Part shown: in pieces, positions 12,085 to 22,813 of the stretch | Numbering within the stretch: the first letter of the stretch is position 1 | How the letters are laid out: every line of letters starts with the position of its first letter | Source: Gymnopus androsaceus JB14 | Taxonomy: Eukaryota; Basidiomycota; Agaricomycetes; Agaricales; Omphalotaceae | Reading direction: 5' to 3' | DNA length: 64,000 bases | Assembly: GCA_009733575.1 (NCBI GenBank) | Contig: ML769455.1 | Span: forward strand, 186,001 to 250,000 | Translations under genes and position numbers: made by a program | Notes under the pieces: generated by a model | What the model saw: the letters and a program-made list of their open reading frames with translations, nothing else | The model's database searches: none | Told to the model about the DNA's origin: nothing

Positions 12085-12288
12085 CAGTTGCAGGATGTCC
12101 AGGCGGATATCGATCATTGTCGAAGAGAGCTTCACCGCTTGCAAGAGCTGACTGATGCGATAGAAGCACAGAAACTCATCTTGTCCTCTCATAGCGCTCG
12201 AATTCACTCTATTATCGCGTCTCCCATCCGCATACTTCCTCGCGAACTTTTTTTGGAGATATTCAGTTATCTCGGTACCTCACTCTAA
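12085..12288 (+). pseudogene. Truncated F-box-type protein fragment
   Basis: A 66-residue open stretch with the layout of many agaricomycete F-box proteins: an N-terminal coiled coil (CRRELHRLQELTDAIEAQK), a serine-containing linker, then the F-box start ASPIRILPRELFLEIFSYL. It stops right after the first half of the F-box, and no leucine-rich or other C-terminal domain follows. There is no ATG at the open start, so a 5' exon is also missing. A more degraded copy lies at 8630-8710. Probably a non-functional duplicate. Confidence 0.55.
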
Positions 12289-12717
12289 GTATTCGGCCTC
12301 TCAATCATTCGGTAATCGAGTTGATTAGGTCGAGATGGAGACCCTTCGGGCAGGAGAATGTACCTGTCGTGCATAGAGAGCCGCGCGTCGTGCAAAAGGT
12401 ATCGGTATATAGCCAACGATGTCACCTTCAGGAATCCGAATTGGAGAATTTGAAGAAGAGATGTCAGCAATTCTGCGATGAAGGTCTGGAAGTAGATGTA
12501 AAGCCAATACTGTAAATAATGTCGTGGTATCCTTGTAGACATCCAATTTTTAGGCAAGGAGGCGATAGATGTGGACGTATTGTGATTCCTGAGTTGGATG
12601 TTGGACTCGTAGGGATACATACCGCGTATTTAAGAACTAACGAGCTGAATTTAGCAGTGAACAGGCTGGAATGATCCAATTGAACAGTCTATTTTCCCTA
12701 CGTGTACGCAATACAAT

Positions 12718-13928
12718 TTAACTCAACCAGGTTGACCATTTGCTCATTTTCCCTTCCATAACCAAAGCCATTTCTCTAGCTACAATTCGATCCGCCTGTT
12801 CACTGGGATGAAGCTCATCAAACCTGAAAAGAAAATTCAGCGTCTGGAAAATCACGTAGCATGCGAAATCACGATCTCACCAGAGATAACTGTCTCGAGC
12901 TGTACCGTTAATCAACGTGCAGTCGGAAACCGAGGGGTCGTTCAGAGCGAAGATACATTGATCCACGCAGCCTGTCACATTGAGTGGTACTGTACCGTTC
13001 AAAAAGTCGGCAGGATTATGATACATGTCTTCGAAGAGTGTATGCGAATCAAAGTGGGCTTTCAAATCATTATTTTTTCAGCTCTGGGAGTAAAGAGATA
13101 CATGGACCATAGCTTACCGACATGCGCACCAGGAATTTCCGGAACCAGGGCTTCCAACTTGAGCAGGGTGAGTTCGTTCCCAGAAAGAACAAGCTCGGTC
13201 ATAAAGACACTCCACTCCGTCGTGTTTCGATCAAAGTCCCAAAACTTGTTCGGATAGGAATCCGCAGAGTACAGGACCGTAAGTTCCAATGGGATCATCT
13301 TCACAAAGCGTGAGTTATATTCAACTATTTTCGGTATCGTGATGGACTTACATTCTGGAATATAAAGTTTCTCGCTCCGCTTTCATACAAGACCTTGACC
13401 CAGTCCACCATACATGTTGTCACGTCTGCAATTGAAGCGTTGTCGTCACCTGTAAGTAGGGCGGCCACTCCGACATCGTTTGTCCCAATCCACAACGTGT
13501 AAACCGTTTCTTCGGGGTCGAGCCTCAACGTGCCATTATTGACTTCGCCAAAGTACGTCGGCAATTGGCTTTCAAAGACGGAAGGGAAAGGTCGATCGGT
13601 CAAATTGTTCGAGCAGGTAGCCCCCGACTTCGCGAATGGAAAAAGCGATATGTTCGCATATCCCGCTGCATATACCTGACAGATTGCTTTGGTTTTGATA
13701 GCAAAAAGTTAACAAAGCTCTCACAGGCCAAGCTGTTCCTCCGTCCCCGACGCTAACTACATCGGTCTAGAGACAAATAAGAAGATGGATTGGGAAATAA
13801 GGAAGATAACGCACGTAACTGTCTCCAAATGTTACAAAGTTCTTGATCTGCTTGGGAGCGACTCCAACCGCTCTTGCGGAAGCCAGCAAGGGGAGCGTGG
13901 CAATGATAGAGCGGAAAAGAAAGTTCAT
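12718..13928 (-). CDS. SGNH/GDSL esterase, CE16 acetylesterase family
   Basis: Secreted carbohydrate esterase, probably an acetylesterase acting on hemicellulose oligosaccharides. The N-terminus (FLFRSIIATLPLLASARA) is a signal peptide. SGNH blocks are visible: block I FVTFGDSYTD (serine nucleophile), the WPVYAAGYAN segment typical of CE16, block III WIGTNDVG, and block V DELHPSEQADRIV near the C-terminus with the catalytic Asp/His pair. At least five short GT-AG introns interrupt it, one of them splitting GDSY from TDVV. Translation across the splices is intact, giving roughly 320-340 residues, normal for the family. It is a plant-biomass enzyme unrelated to mating and lies between duplicated blocks. 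Substrate is inferred from the family. Confidence 0.8.
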
Positions 13929-14374
13929 CTGGGATTTCGGTGATTATTTCGGTGCGTTTCTCCTCTTTATACTCGAGAAAGGAGGAAATTTCTCGGGACT
14001 TGTGTCCTGAAAATTTGAAGAAGCAAAATCATTGCTTGTGACTTCTTCCAATATTTAGATGACCACTTTTTATCTTCGAAAGCCATCCCCGAGAAAAGCC
14101 CGGACTGAACTTCATTTATTCACTGGGAACGTGCACTCTGTCCAGCAGCGTCACCTGTTTCTGTTGCACATGCAGGCTCATGTTTGGCAGCCCCTGAGCG
14201 TTGAGCTCTGCGCTCGATATCTCACCTCAGGGTCCATGGACGGGCCCTCTAGTTCCAACAGAGTTTTATTCGAATCCTATTCAGCATTGAAATACATATT
14301 TATACCATCAGAAGTCCATTTGTTATCATCTTTGTTCACTTGGTTCCTTGAGCGTTCTTTGTCCATCCGAACGA
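13929..14374. other. Intergenic spacer
   Basis: Region upstream of the esterase and downstream of the DUF7721-like gene. I see no coding or repeat signal. Confidence 0.4.
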
Positions 14375-15351
14375 TCACAAGAACTTGGAAGCCTGGATGG
14401 TTTCTGATAAGTGGCTGAAGAGGGATTAATACAAGTCCACTCACCATGCCGAGCATGCTACTCATTCCCCCAAGACCACCCGAGTTGCCTCCGCCCATCA
14501 TTGAGCTCATCTTGCTCTGCACAAGCATCTTCATGACCATCATACCGGCCCCATTGACTGCATCCTGCTTGGAACCGGAAGAGGCGCCACCAGATGATTC
14601 GAAAAGGTTCGAGGCCTAAGAGGATTGAGAGGGGTTTGTAGAAGGAAGTCGGAAGGACCTACCTCCGACATGGCCATAGAGATCAGTTGGCTCTGAGAGC
14701 CGCCGCCGCCGCCTCCAGAGGTGAACTGCTTGAAGATCTAGGTGCATCAATAGATCGATGGTGAGAGGAAGATTCGAAGAATCAGACAGAATATGAAAGA
14801 ATTCATAGGATCAGAAGTAGATCGAGGTGATGTAAGGGAATACGAACCTGGAGAGCAGCAGCACTGCCCATAGATCCAGCACTCAGGGAGCCAGCATTAC
14901 CATTCTCATAGGCCTGTTTGTGAGCGTTGGTGACGTGCTCCTCGTCGATGGGCTCTTCGTGCTCTTGCGTTTGGCCCTGGACATGTTGCATAGCATGCGA
15001 GAACATGCTAGGGTCGCCAGATCCGTTCTGAGCAGCAGACTGAACGACCTCATCTTGGTTGACTGGACTTGAAATCAACATAGATCCATAAATCAGATAA
15101 GGAATCACTCACAGCTAGGACGAGCTGCTTGGGCCGGGGGCCTGTTGTCAGAAGAGTTGTATTGGGAACCTCCAGTCTGGGAGACGTTCGCTGTTCAAGC
15201 GTTCGATGAGCGATTACGATTAAGAATAGAGGGAAAACCGACAGTGAGATTCGTAGGCCGAGAGACCTTTCTGGGCGAGATTCATAAAAGTGTCCTACAG
15301 ATCAAGCTCAGTTATAATTCGATGTCTTCCCTCGTTCGATAAACGCACCAT
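14375..15351 (-). CDS. DUF7721-like glycine-rich protein
   Basis: Fungal protein of unknown function resembling the DUF7721 family. An ATG-only first exon appears to splice to DTFMNLAQKGLSAYES. Later exons encode VSQTGGSQYNSSDNRPP, then VNQDEVVQSAAQNGSGDPSMF, the acidic EEPIDEEHVTNAHKQAYE, GSLGAGS-like GSMGSAAALQ, IFKQFTSGGGGGG, a hydrophobic MAMSEASNLFESS block and a Met/Gly-rich end. Splicing to ASKFL and a stop at 14375-14377 gives the C-terminus I would expect for this family. There are five or more introns. No signal peptide or membrane helix is visible. The family assignment is from remembered composition and order of motifs, so treat it as moderate. Confidence 0.6.
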
Positions 15352-15870
15352 AGTAGAAGGTAGAAGATGGAGTTGGTAGTTAGGAGAAAGTTGTCACTGA
15401 CAGGCCAAATTTAACTAATTCGACTCTGCATAGCTTTGATGGGAATGGATGGAACGACGTCATCTCATATTCGCTCAACAGCCAGTAGCCTAAGGCTGTT
15501 GTCGCGGAGAGTCAAGTCAACCGATGAGCCGTTGGATACAGTGCAAAAGAAAACATCAGCAAATACACAACAGAAATAAGCATAGCATAGGGATGAATCA
15601 AAGAGGTAGCCCGTAAGTATGTGATGGGAGAAAATATTTCTACTCTATGTCCGATGTACCTCAAAACCTGCCAGTACTATCCCGCTCCAGGCATTTTCCA
15701 AAAGTGACAGCTCTGAGGAAGGAGACGATATGTCAGTTCGTTAGCTTGGTTGTCGCGAACAAACCTGGCAGAGTTTGCAAGTTCATCTAGAAATTGAGTC
15801 ACTTTTATGTAGAGATGAGGTCGAGAGCAGAGGCGAGAGAGAATCGTATACGGTATAGAACTAGCTTACC
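15352..15870. other. Intergenic spacer
   Basis: No gene or repeat recognised between the DUF7721-like gene and the doubtful minus-strand coding traces downstream. Confidence 0.4.
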
Positions 15871-17055
15871 CTATTTTGTATGAAGGATTTCCGTTAGTTG
15901 AAAATTATATGGAATAAAGAGCAACATACGTAAATCCCGGTTGCTCTCCTGCAATTCTCCTGTAAGCTCAGGCGAGGGTATCCCCCTAATAAAGGGCTGA
16001 GTTATTGAGGTTAACGAGGCTGCCGGCGTTGGAAGAAGTATACATGAAAGGAACATTCGCGGGTGAAATTTCCGCCACCAAGATTCTTGTAACTTCAAGT
16101 CAACAAAACATTCCATGGAGACGAAGTGGAATACTTCAATACCTCACCGGGTTCATCGTCTTCATCTTTCTACCAGTCGTCCTCCGCTCTTCGTTCATCA
16201 TCGTATTCTTCAGTATCTTCTCCGCTATCTTCTACTACTGCTACATATGGGGAAATACTCACACTCCATATTTTGGAACCCAGCGTTCAACATTACATCA
16301 AGAGTAAGCGCAGAGTCTTCAGCATCTTAGATTAGATCTTATGGTCTGATTTCATGGGTGAGCTCTTACCATAGAAAGAAAAAGATGAAACACACCTCGC
16401 GCGAAGAGAGTATGATACTATGAAATCAACGTCCGTCGGCACGCAATACTGAGTAAAGAGCGAGTTCTTGACCGCATCCTTTCTATGTTGGAGATAACGG
16501 AATTCTTCGTCCAGCAAGGTTGAGACAATCCGACCCATATAAATGCCCAATCGCGATAAGATCACGACCAATCAGCATATGCGGATTAAGGGCGACGACC
16601 AACCGAGAATAGTGAGCCAGGAGGTCTGTCTGATTTTTTGGGTACTTGAACTAGATAAGAATACGTTGGCATTGTGGTCGGCTGTGCCTAGCCAGTTTGA
16701 CCACCTTTATGCGCAGCCTTTGGAGCGCAAAATCGATGGCAGCTTGATCAATGAGCGTGCGGTTCGCTGCATCTGGAAGTTGAGTGAGAAGGGCTGATCG
16801 CAGTTTGGAAGGCCGCTGGGGTGTCAGTTGAGGAGAAGAAGTGAAACTAGCTGCTTTAGGGTTGCAGGATGTGTAGGAGCACTGGGAGAGCGAATTGGCG
16901 AATTTATAAAAGCAACTAGAATCAAAACACGCATTCGTCAAGTTTTGGCATCTCATCTTTTTCTTCTCTGCGAGATTAATCTTTTCTTGATTTTCGTCAG
17001 TAGTTTTGTCGGCTTCGTCGGAGTCTTTGAGATCTTGAACATCCTCTGAATTCAA
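15871..17055 (-). pseudogene. Unrecognised, broken minus-strand coding traces
   Basis: Several minus-strand open stretches in different frames suggest one interrupted gene: one from ATG 17055 (acidic start MNSEDVQDLKDSDEADK, later LIDQAAIDFALQRLRIKVV), one at 16332-16571 (LGIYMGRIVSTLLDEEFRYLQ), an acidic VEDSGEDTEEYDDER block near 16230, and one at 15871-16116. No family could be assigned with confidence. Stops and frame changes mean it is either a decayed gene or one with several consensus indels. Confidence 0.3.
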
Positions 17056-17179
17056 CGTGTTTTCTTGGTATCGAAAGGTTCAGTAATGGAATTTCGGCAT
17101 TGGGCCTCGCAGCGGCCCGAATCACCAGCACATGACCAGACAAACTTGTTCGTTTGTTTCCAACTCCAATCCAACTCAA

Positions 17180-17938
17180 CATGGCGCGTTCCGCGAGTGC
17201 TTCCACGCGAACCCGAAGCTCTAGACAAAGAATGCTGGTCTCGTTACTGAGCTTTCTTTAGACGAGACAACCTCTGTCCGGTCTATCGCCGACCGATTCG
17301 ATTACATTCACCAAAAAATCGCCAACTGTCGGCTCTCACCGACTGCCCATCTAGAAACCTTTGCGGTCGACGACGTCGCGAACTCTGCTATTCTTGGCTG
17401 TGGCCTAGCTATCCGCAAGTTATGTATTTTCACCTTAACAGACAGTCTCTATAACTAAATGTTAGGCGATGGCTTGAGATGGTCTACTCCGAAAATCGTC
17501 CATGAAAAGAGAGGCGTCAAAGTGCATCGAGCGACATGCGCGACGAACACTCACTCTCAGATCTTTCGTGAAAAGTTTACGAAAGACAATAAATCGTTCG
17601 CTATCTACCTGTAAGTGTCTTTTCTATTCAAAACAAAAAGTTGCACTGTTCACCATTTGCACAGTATTTCTCCTGACACGGAATCCGAAAGCAACAAGGA
17701 ATGGTAAGTCATGGTATCTTACTACCAGCATACCTTTCTTAACCCGGTACACAGCTGTCCTTCATCACCTCCCCTCCGTTCTCGACCCGACCAATCCCCG
17801 AATTATTATCATCCCCTCCACCGTACCGTCATCACTTCTATCCTTATCCTCCTCCTCCACCAGCCACCTCCGCTGGTTATAAACATAACGACTTTTCAAT
17901 ACGGCCCATACTCCACGGTCACTGGTCCAAAATGTTAG
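17180..17938 (+). CDS. Possible hypothetical protein, unrecognised
   Basis: Weak gene call. An ATG at 17180 opens ARSASASTRTRSSRQR; a one-base shift then joins an ~80-residue open stretch (LVTELSLDETTSVRSIADRF... AVDDVANSAILGCGLAIRK). Two further open segments follow (DGLRWSTPKIVHEKRGVK and a proline-rich one ending near 17938), separated by GT/AG-bounded gaps. No domain, signal peptide or membrane helix is recognised. It could equally be a remnant. Just downstream, the 18 bp word TGCRTCCAATTGGGATG occurs twice (17941 and 17986). Confidence 0.3.
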
Positions 17939-18124
17939 AGTGCATCCAATTGGGATGTCGAAGACTGTATCATTTATCTTGGTGTGCGTCCAATTGGGAT
18001 GCTAATTGTATTTCTGCTGTATCTAATAAGTCTTAAATATAATATAACACCTTTTAGATCTTATATCGGAAATTATCTTTGATTTGATCTTTATCGCTGA
18101 CTACCCTCGTATCTCACAGATTAG

Positions 18125-18935
18125 ACTCGCCTTCTGCATCCCCAATGTCCCCAGCACTAATCTCCTACGATTCACCTCAACCGCAAACGCGCCTCTCCGA
18201 AACCCACCAGTCTCCCCATCAACCGAACGTCTCCGCACAGCACTCAGTTCTTCCAGCTTCCGAAGTGTCTCTGACCCTACCTCAATTGCAATCGAAGGAG
18301 GCACAAGCCCAATTCAGCGCTGACCTCGCCCTCCTGGAAAAGAGTGGGACTATTCCGTGCCACTTCATCCTCGGCTCTCACCAAAATCCAAATCCAGCGC
18401 AAGAGCAAAAGCGAAATCCATCCTCAAAGCCCTAGGCGTAGGCTGCGACGTGTGCGTATACATCCGTCTTGCCGAAGTCACTGTTTTGGGCTTGTGTCAA
18501 GGCTTCGGGGCCTGCTTTAGCGACGGTTGCGGAAGCGGATGTCATGGATGTTTTCATGTCCTCGGAGACCACTCCCTGTGGAAAGGAAAGTGGTGGTAAG
18601 AGGACGAACGCCACTCGAAGAAACAGAAACCAACTGCATTGGTACCGAAGAGGAAGCCGAAGAATGCGCCTGCTGCTCCTGCAACGTCGACATCGACATC
18701 AACTTTTTCATCGTTTTCAATTACATGCTCGCATGCCAAGTCTAAGAATGGATGTGGGCGCTCAAATTCAAAGTCGCTGTCTCGGTCCCCCGAGCCTTCT
18801 TCTCCTTCGATGAGTACGCCTACGCAGTCGAGTTCGAATACTTTCCAACGACTCGGATCCAACTCCTCCTTAACCTCCTCCTCGGAAGTAGGGACGGACT
18901 CTCGTCCCCGTACTCCTGTGGATGGGATGGATAGA
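18125..18935 (+). pseudogene. Chimeric HD1/HD2 remnant
   Basis: About 165 bp of HD1 coding sequence (matching minus-strand HD1 near 1010-855, segment ERLRTALSSSSFRSVSDP) joins directly, near 18290-18300, to HD2 coding sequence matching 4150-4884 (AQAQFSADLALLEK, KAKSILKALGVG, KRKPKNAPAA, SRSPEPSSPS, GTDSRPRTPVDGMD). Both parts read on the plus strand, although HD1 and HD2 are divergent in the intact pair, so an inversion or ectopic recombination is implied. The HD2 part lacks the MKLWSLNDAVE segment. Frames do not match at the joint and stops occur, so it is non-functional. Confidence 0.78.
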
Positions 18936-19485
18936 CAATGTGTGCACCACACCACCGTAGCATCGTACATGACATCGTCAAAGTACAACTCAAGTCTAAT
19001 AGTAGGCTAATACAATTTATACAAAGTATTCGAGAATTATCCTCTCCTGGTCTTCACTGTGCAGCCTTGACCATACCAGCTTCATTTTCTCAATCGATAA
19101 GCGCATGTTCAATACCAGTTACATCAGGGCCTTGCATTTCCAAGTCCGAGTGAAGTACCAGTCTCGGAGTCTGATATTGCGGCGCAGCGGCGATCCTGAA
19201 TGGTGGTCTTGTACTTCCATACCTCCAAAGTCCCTGACCAGGCCTCAAGATTAGGCCCCACCGAATGGAAGCGCAGGCGTCGTATTATAAGGCTTGAAGT
19301 TTCAAGGCCCGCAGTCTATAGAGATAAACCTTATTAAGAGTTATTTCATTTCGGATTCGCAACATGCCCGACACTGGCACGCGAGCTGATCACATTCAAT
19401 GATTCGATCTTCAAATCCCCGGAGGTCTAAAGATAGTTAAAAGTACTACTTGCAATGAGATCATGAAAAGTGAATTCGATCTGTG
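18936..19485. other. Junction and upstream half of duplicated unit
   Basis: HD2 similarity stops abruptly after GATGGGATGGATA. From ~19160 the sequence parallels 10080 onward and leads into membrane-protein copy 3. No other gene is visible. Confidence 0.5.
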
Positions 19486-19493
19486 TATAAAAG
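19486..19493 (+). promoter_or_regulatory. TATA box of membrane-protein copy 3
   Basis: TATAAAAG, 32 bp upstream of the ATG at 19525, in the same CTGTGTATAAAAGC context as copy 2. Confidence 0.6.
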
Positions 19494-19524
19494 CCTAACC
19501 CCGCTGAAGGTTCACATCACCAAT

Positions 19525-20198
19525 ATGACTGACTTTGAATCACTCATGAAATCCTTTGCTCAAACTTTTGCTCAGGATATCTATCCGATGGCTTCGAGTC
19601 CTATTGTATGGACACTTGTACTTACTATCAGCACTTTAATCATATTGCGTTGCATCTTCTTTCCCTGCATAACTCTCCGAGGACTCGAAGACACCATCAA
19701 AACTGTTGATCGATCACTGAAGGAGTATCAGTTGGACTTGGCTTCATCCCTTCCTATCTGCGCCATGGGATGTCCGCATAAATATATGGAATACAGAGAA
19801 CATTTTCTGCGGTGAGTTTCAACTATCATTGCACACTATACAATTAGCCTCATTCTATTTTCCAGACTCGACATCAATACCATTGATATCTCCTCAGGAG
19901 ATCATAATGCTCGGAGATTATCTTGGATGAAGTATCTCTCCCTTAGGAGAATACTCAGCCGTCTTTGCGATATCTCCTCCTGTTATAAAAAAGCGCATAT
20001 ACTGAAGGAAAAGATAAAGGTATGGCAAGCCCCACTGACCGAGACATGCCTACCTACACTACTTTCTAGCATTCTCAAGATATGATCTCAAGGCGCCGCA
20101 ACAGCAATATCCTTGACCTCATAGTACTTCAGAGGGGTGACCGGTATTTCTCCTCCAATGAGGCTGAACTTGAAGGAGATTCGCTAGTGGGCTATTAG
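19525..20198 (+). CDS. Small single-pass membrane protein, family copy 3
   Basis: Close paralogue of the gene at 10621; also 189 residues. Exons are 19525-19811, 19866-20019 and 20070-20198, phases 2 and 0. The N-terminus MTDFESLMKSFAQTFAQDIYP precedes a hydrophobic helix (VWTLVLTISTLIIL), then RCIFFPCITLRGLEDTIKTVD. Exon 2 has SWMKYLSLRRILSRL and SSCYKKAHILKEKIK; exon 3 has RDMISRRRNSN-like sequence and LIVLQRGDR. Codon-level differences from copy 2 keep the frame, splice sites and charged pattern, which suggests selection on protein. It sits between an HD1/HD2 chimera and a copied HD2 3' flank, so this unit appears inserted into an old HD2 copy. Function unknown. Confidence 0.72.
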
Positions 20199-20984
20199 AT
20201 CATTCGCCATGGACCCAGATGCTTCTTTTTATTGATTTTTGATTTATCTCTGTCCTCTGTCACTTTTTATCCTCGTAAATATAGAACTAAAACTATGTAT
20301 TTATGTCTAACTTTCTCTTAGAGTTGACGATAAACATCGATGCCGGTACTTTTCGCGTGATTAAAAAAATCAAATTAAGGTCAAAGCGTTTATTATGACT
20401 TTATGGTCAATCGTCAATTCCTCCGACTCAGATCAATCAATTACAGTAGCTTAGTCCAAATGCTAACGCGTTTGAACTTCACCGAATCGGAGTGTCAGGT
20501 TGAAATTTTAAAGCTCAAGTGCTCTGGCAGTCTTGCTTTATTCGAGATCTAAGTGAGATCTACATAAGTAGTATACATAATACTAGGAAGTTCGAGATCT
20601 ATAAAGTGTTGTCTGATGTCGAGTCTGAATACCTTGAAGTTGCCAAATTCCAATGTTATGCTTAATTTAATATATAATTAAAAAATGACTCGTCGGCTTT
20701 AACGCTTTACCATGATCGCTGACAACGAACACGTCGTCGGGAACGAACTCGGGAGGCATTGAGTCATGTATGCAAGAATCTATTTCTCTCTTTGGTGAGT
20801 GAAAGACATCGAAAGGATCGAAGGGCATCTGGTCTTCATAGGACAGTATGCGATAGGGAGCAATCAGAACGAGGTCTTTGGGACGTAGCCAGACTTGAAG
20901 TCGGGAGACATTTGACATCGCAAGATGAGGGCATAAGGGAGTGGTTGGAGGAAAAGCGACGCCCAATCTCGACTCTTGCTGAAC
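20199..20984. other. Spacer with dispersed motif copy 4
   Basis: AT-rich 3' flank of copy 3. A degenerate dispersed motif (TCAAAGCGTTTATTATGA) starts at 20381. A 100-codon minus-strand open frame at 20667-20966 has no recognisable family and is not called as a gene. Confidence 0.4.
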
Positions 20985-21320
20985 TGTACTGTACTGTATT
21001 TTCTACGCTCTTCTCTCGTCTCGTCTCTTATCGATTATCATTGCATTTTCCGTATTACAGACATATTATATTACACATGCTTTTTGTATCTATTCAAGTA
21101 TCTTGATACTTGTTCAATGATAGTTTCTTGCATCGATCGTTGTTCAATTGAGGCTGACTACTGAGAACTGAGAGCTGAAGTTTAAGTATTGATCAAAGTC
21201 TAAGATATTCGCCATTCCGGAATAAGGGCTCGACTGGTTCCGAAATGAACGGCTATAGGAATTATGATCGGTGCCAGGGTCACGGTCAAAGCGTTCATTA
21301 TCAGATCGATCGTCATTCAG
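20985..21320 (+). repeat. Duplicate of the HD2 3' flanking region
   Basis: Degenerate copy of ~5935-6316: shared words include TTGTTCAATGATAGTTTC, GTTCAATTG..GCTGACTACTGAG, TTATGATCGGTGCCA and the dispersed motif (copy 5, 21285-21312). Together with the chimera at 18125-18935 it brackets membrane-protein copy 3, as though the unit had landed in an ancestral HD2 duplicate. Confidence 0.65.
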
Positions 21321-21953
21321 ACGGAAGTACTTCCAACACTACGTTTCCGGGTCCGTCTTACTTTTTAAATCAGAGATATTACTGTTTGCGTGTCCACCGG
21401 CGCACATTGACTGCCAGATAAGATCGTCATGTTAGGACGACCCAACCTTGGTCAAGACGCAACTCAACTACTCACGACTGAGGGGCAATATTCCGGATAT
21501 CGGGGACGTAGGGTTCGAGTTGTTTGCAGATGTTGAAAGATACAAGTCGACGAAACGGCTCGGAGGTTCGATATGATGGCACATTAAAAAAAGTGTAGAA
21601 GCTGAGGGTGTCGGGTGCGGGTGTAATCGCCCTGGGATCATCAATACTCTTGGCTCCACATTGAATTCTTACATATAGCTCTGCAAAATACATTCATCTC
21701 CCGTGGTACGCTCCTCACAATGTACCAATTACTCCGAAGTTCATCGCTGTTCAGGTTGGCTCAATTGGTTTCAATCGGTCATAGCAATGAAGGAGATGAA
21801 ATAACGTTTTGTTTGTGTATCGCGGAATGTAGAGTACTAGAGAGTGACAGAGAGGAATATCAACAAAGTACTGAAGATTCATAGATTATGATGACATGTC
21901 TAGTGGTACAAAGAGGACTCTGGGATTCACCAGAGTAAGAGATATAAGAGAGC
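21321..21953. other. Intergenic spacer
   Basis: Nothing firm. A 73-codon minus-strand open frame at 21472-21693 (DDPRAITPAPDTLSFYTFF) could be a gene fragment, but I could not assign it. Confidence 0.35.
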
Positions 21954-22813
21954 CTATACATAATAGCAGCGTGTCTCACCGCTTTGAGACAGAGCTAGCT
22001 TGTTTGCAGCGCAACTGCTTTTGAGATCGTGAAGTGAGTTCCGTACAGGTTCGCGCGCGCGTAAGGTATCGTCCTGCGAATCAGATTGAGTATGCCGCAT
22101 ATGGTGGAGCTGTAGTCCCCAATGTAACTGAGCCCGTTTGCTCATATTTTCGGAAATCTTGTAGAAATTTCAAAGACACGTAAGTATATCCATCCTCCCA
22201 TGATCATGAACGCACATCATACCTGAATCTCATTTCGCAGCTTACGAAGCGCACGATAACAAGCAGCAATCCTCCACATACGGCTGGCTATCCTCCGGAC
22301 AGAAAGAGGATGATCCTGGAGTTTGTGGGCAGAAGAGAAAAAGTTGTGTGAAAGGTGTATTTCGAGTGAGATATCGAGGATAATGTCTTGGATCCTAAAA
22401 GAAATCATTCCATCAGCTCGGACGCAGATTCCCCAAGGACTGGATTCACTTCATCACCCGTTCCTCATAATCCATAAACACCTTCCACTGCTCCGAGTCC
22501 CCCATATACCATCCATTTCCACCTAAATTAAAACTGGGGATCGCAGTTGGATTTGCTACCAACCAGCTACTCGCACCACCTCCACCCATCAAATATTTTT
22601 ATACCTCCCCAGCGCCTCATCAGTCCTATCCGCGATTTTCCTCAACCTCTTCATTGTAACGAACGGGAAATACATCAACACCGTACGGCGAACACCAAGA
22701 GTAATGGCTAGAGTAATGACCAGAACCCACGTCAATGGTGTCCATGAGAGGGGTTGAAGAGCTTGTTCGCCTAGTTGGACGAGGGTTTCTGGGAGTGAGA
22801 ATGAGTCTGACAT
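21954..22813 (-). CDS. Small single-pass membrane protein, divergent copy 4
   Basis: Most divergent family member, on the opposite strand. ATG at 22813; exons 22813-22450, 22394-22223 and 22157-21954 with the same phases (2 and 0). Predicted length is ~246 residues if one base is restored in the T5 run at 22606-22610, where the frame otherwise stops after GRYKNI. Residues 22-41 form the hydrophobic helix (LSWTPLTWVLVITLAITLGV), then FPFVTMKRLRKIADRTDEAL, matching FPCxTLxGL...VDxLL of the others. Exon 1 continues WYMGDSEQWKVFMDYEERVM, exon 2 starts IQDIILDISL (compare IQKDKIEISL in copy 1) and ends ACYRALRKLRNEIQ. Homology rests on shared exon structure and motif order. Confidence 0.65.

Noticed and set aside
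16140..16330. Possible CAND1 fragment (YVAVVEDSGEDTEEYDDE acidic block)
   Set aside because: Only loose resemblance to the acidic region of CAND1; surrounding HEAT-repeat sequence could not be matched.
20667..20966. 100-codon minus-strand open frame (LRPKDLVLIAPYRILSYEDQ)
   Set aside because: No family, no paralogue and no splice context; it lies between duplication junctions.
21472..21693. 73-codon minus-strand open frame (DDPRAITPAPDTLSFYTFF)
   Set aside because: Could be a gene fragment, but no domain or neighbouring exons could be supported.
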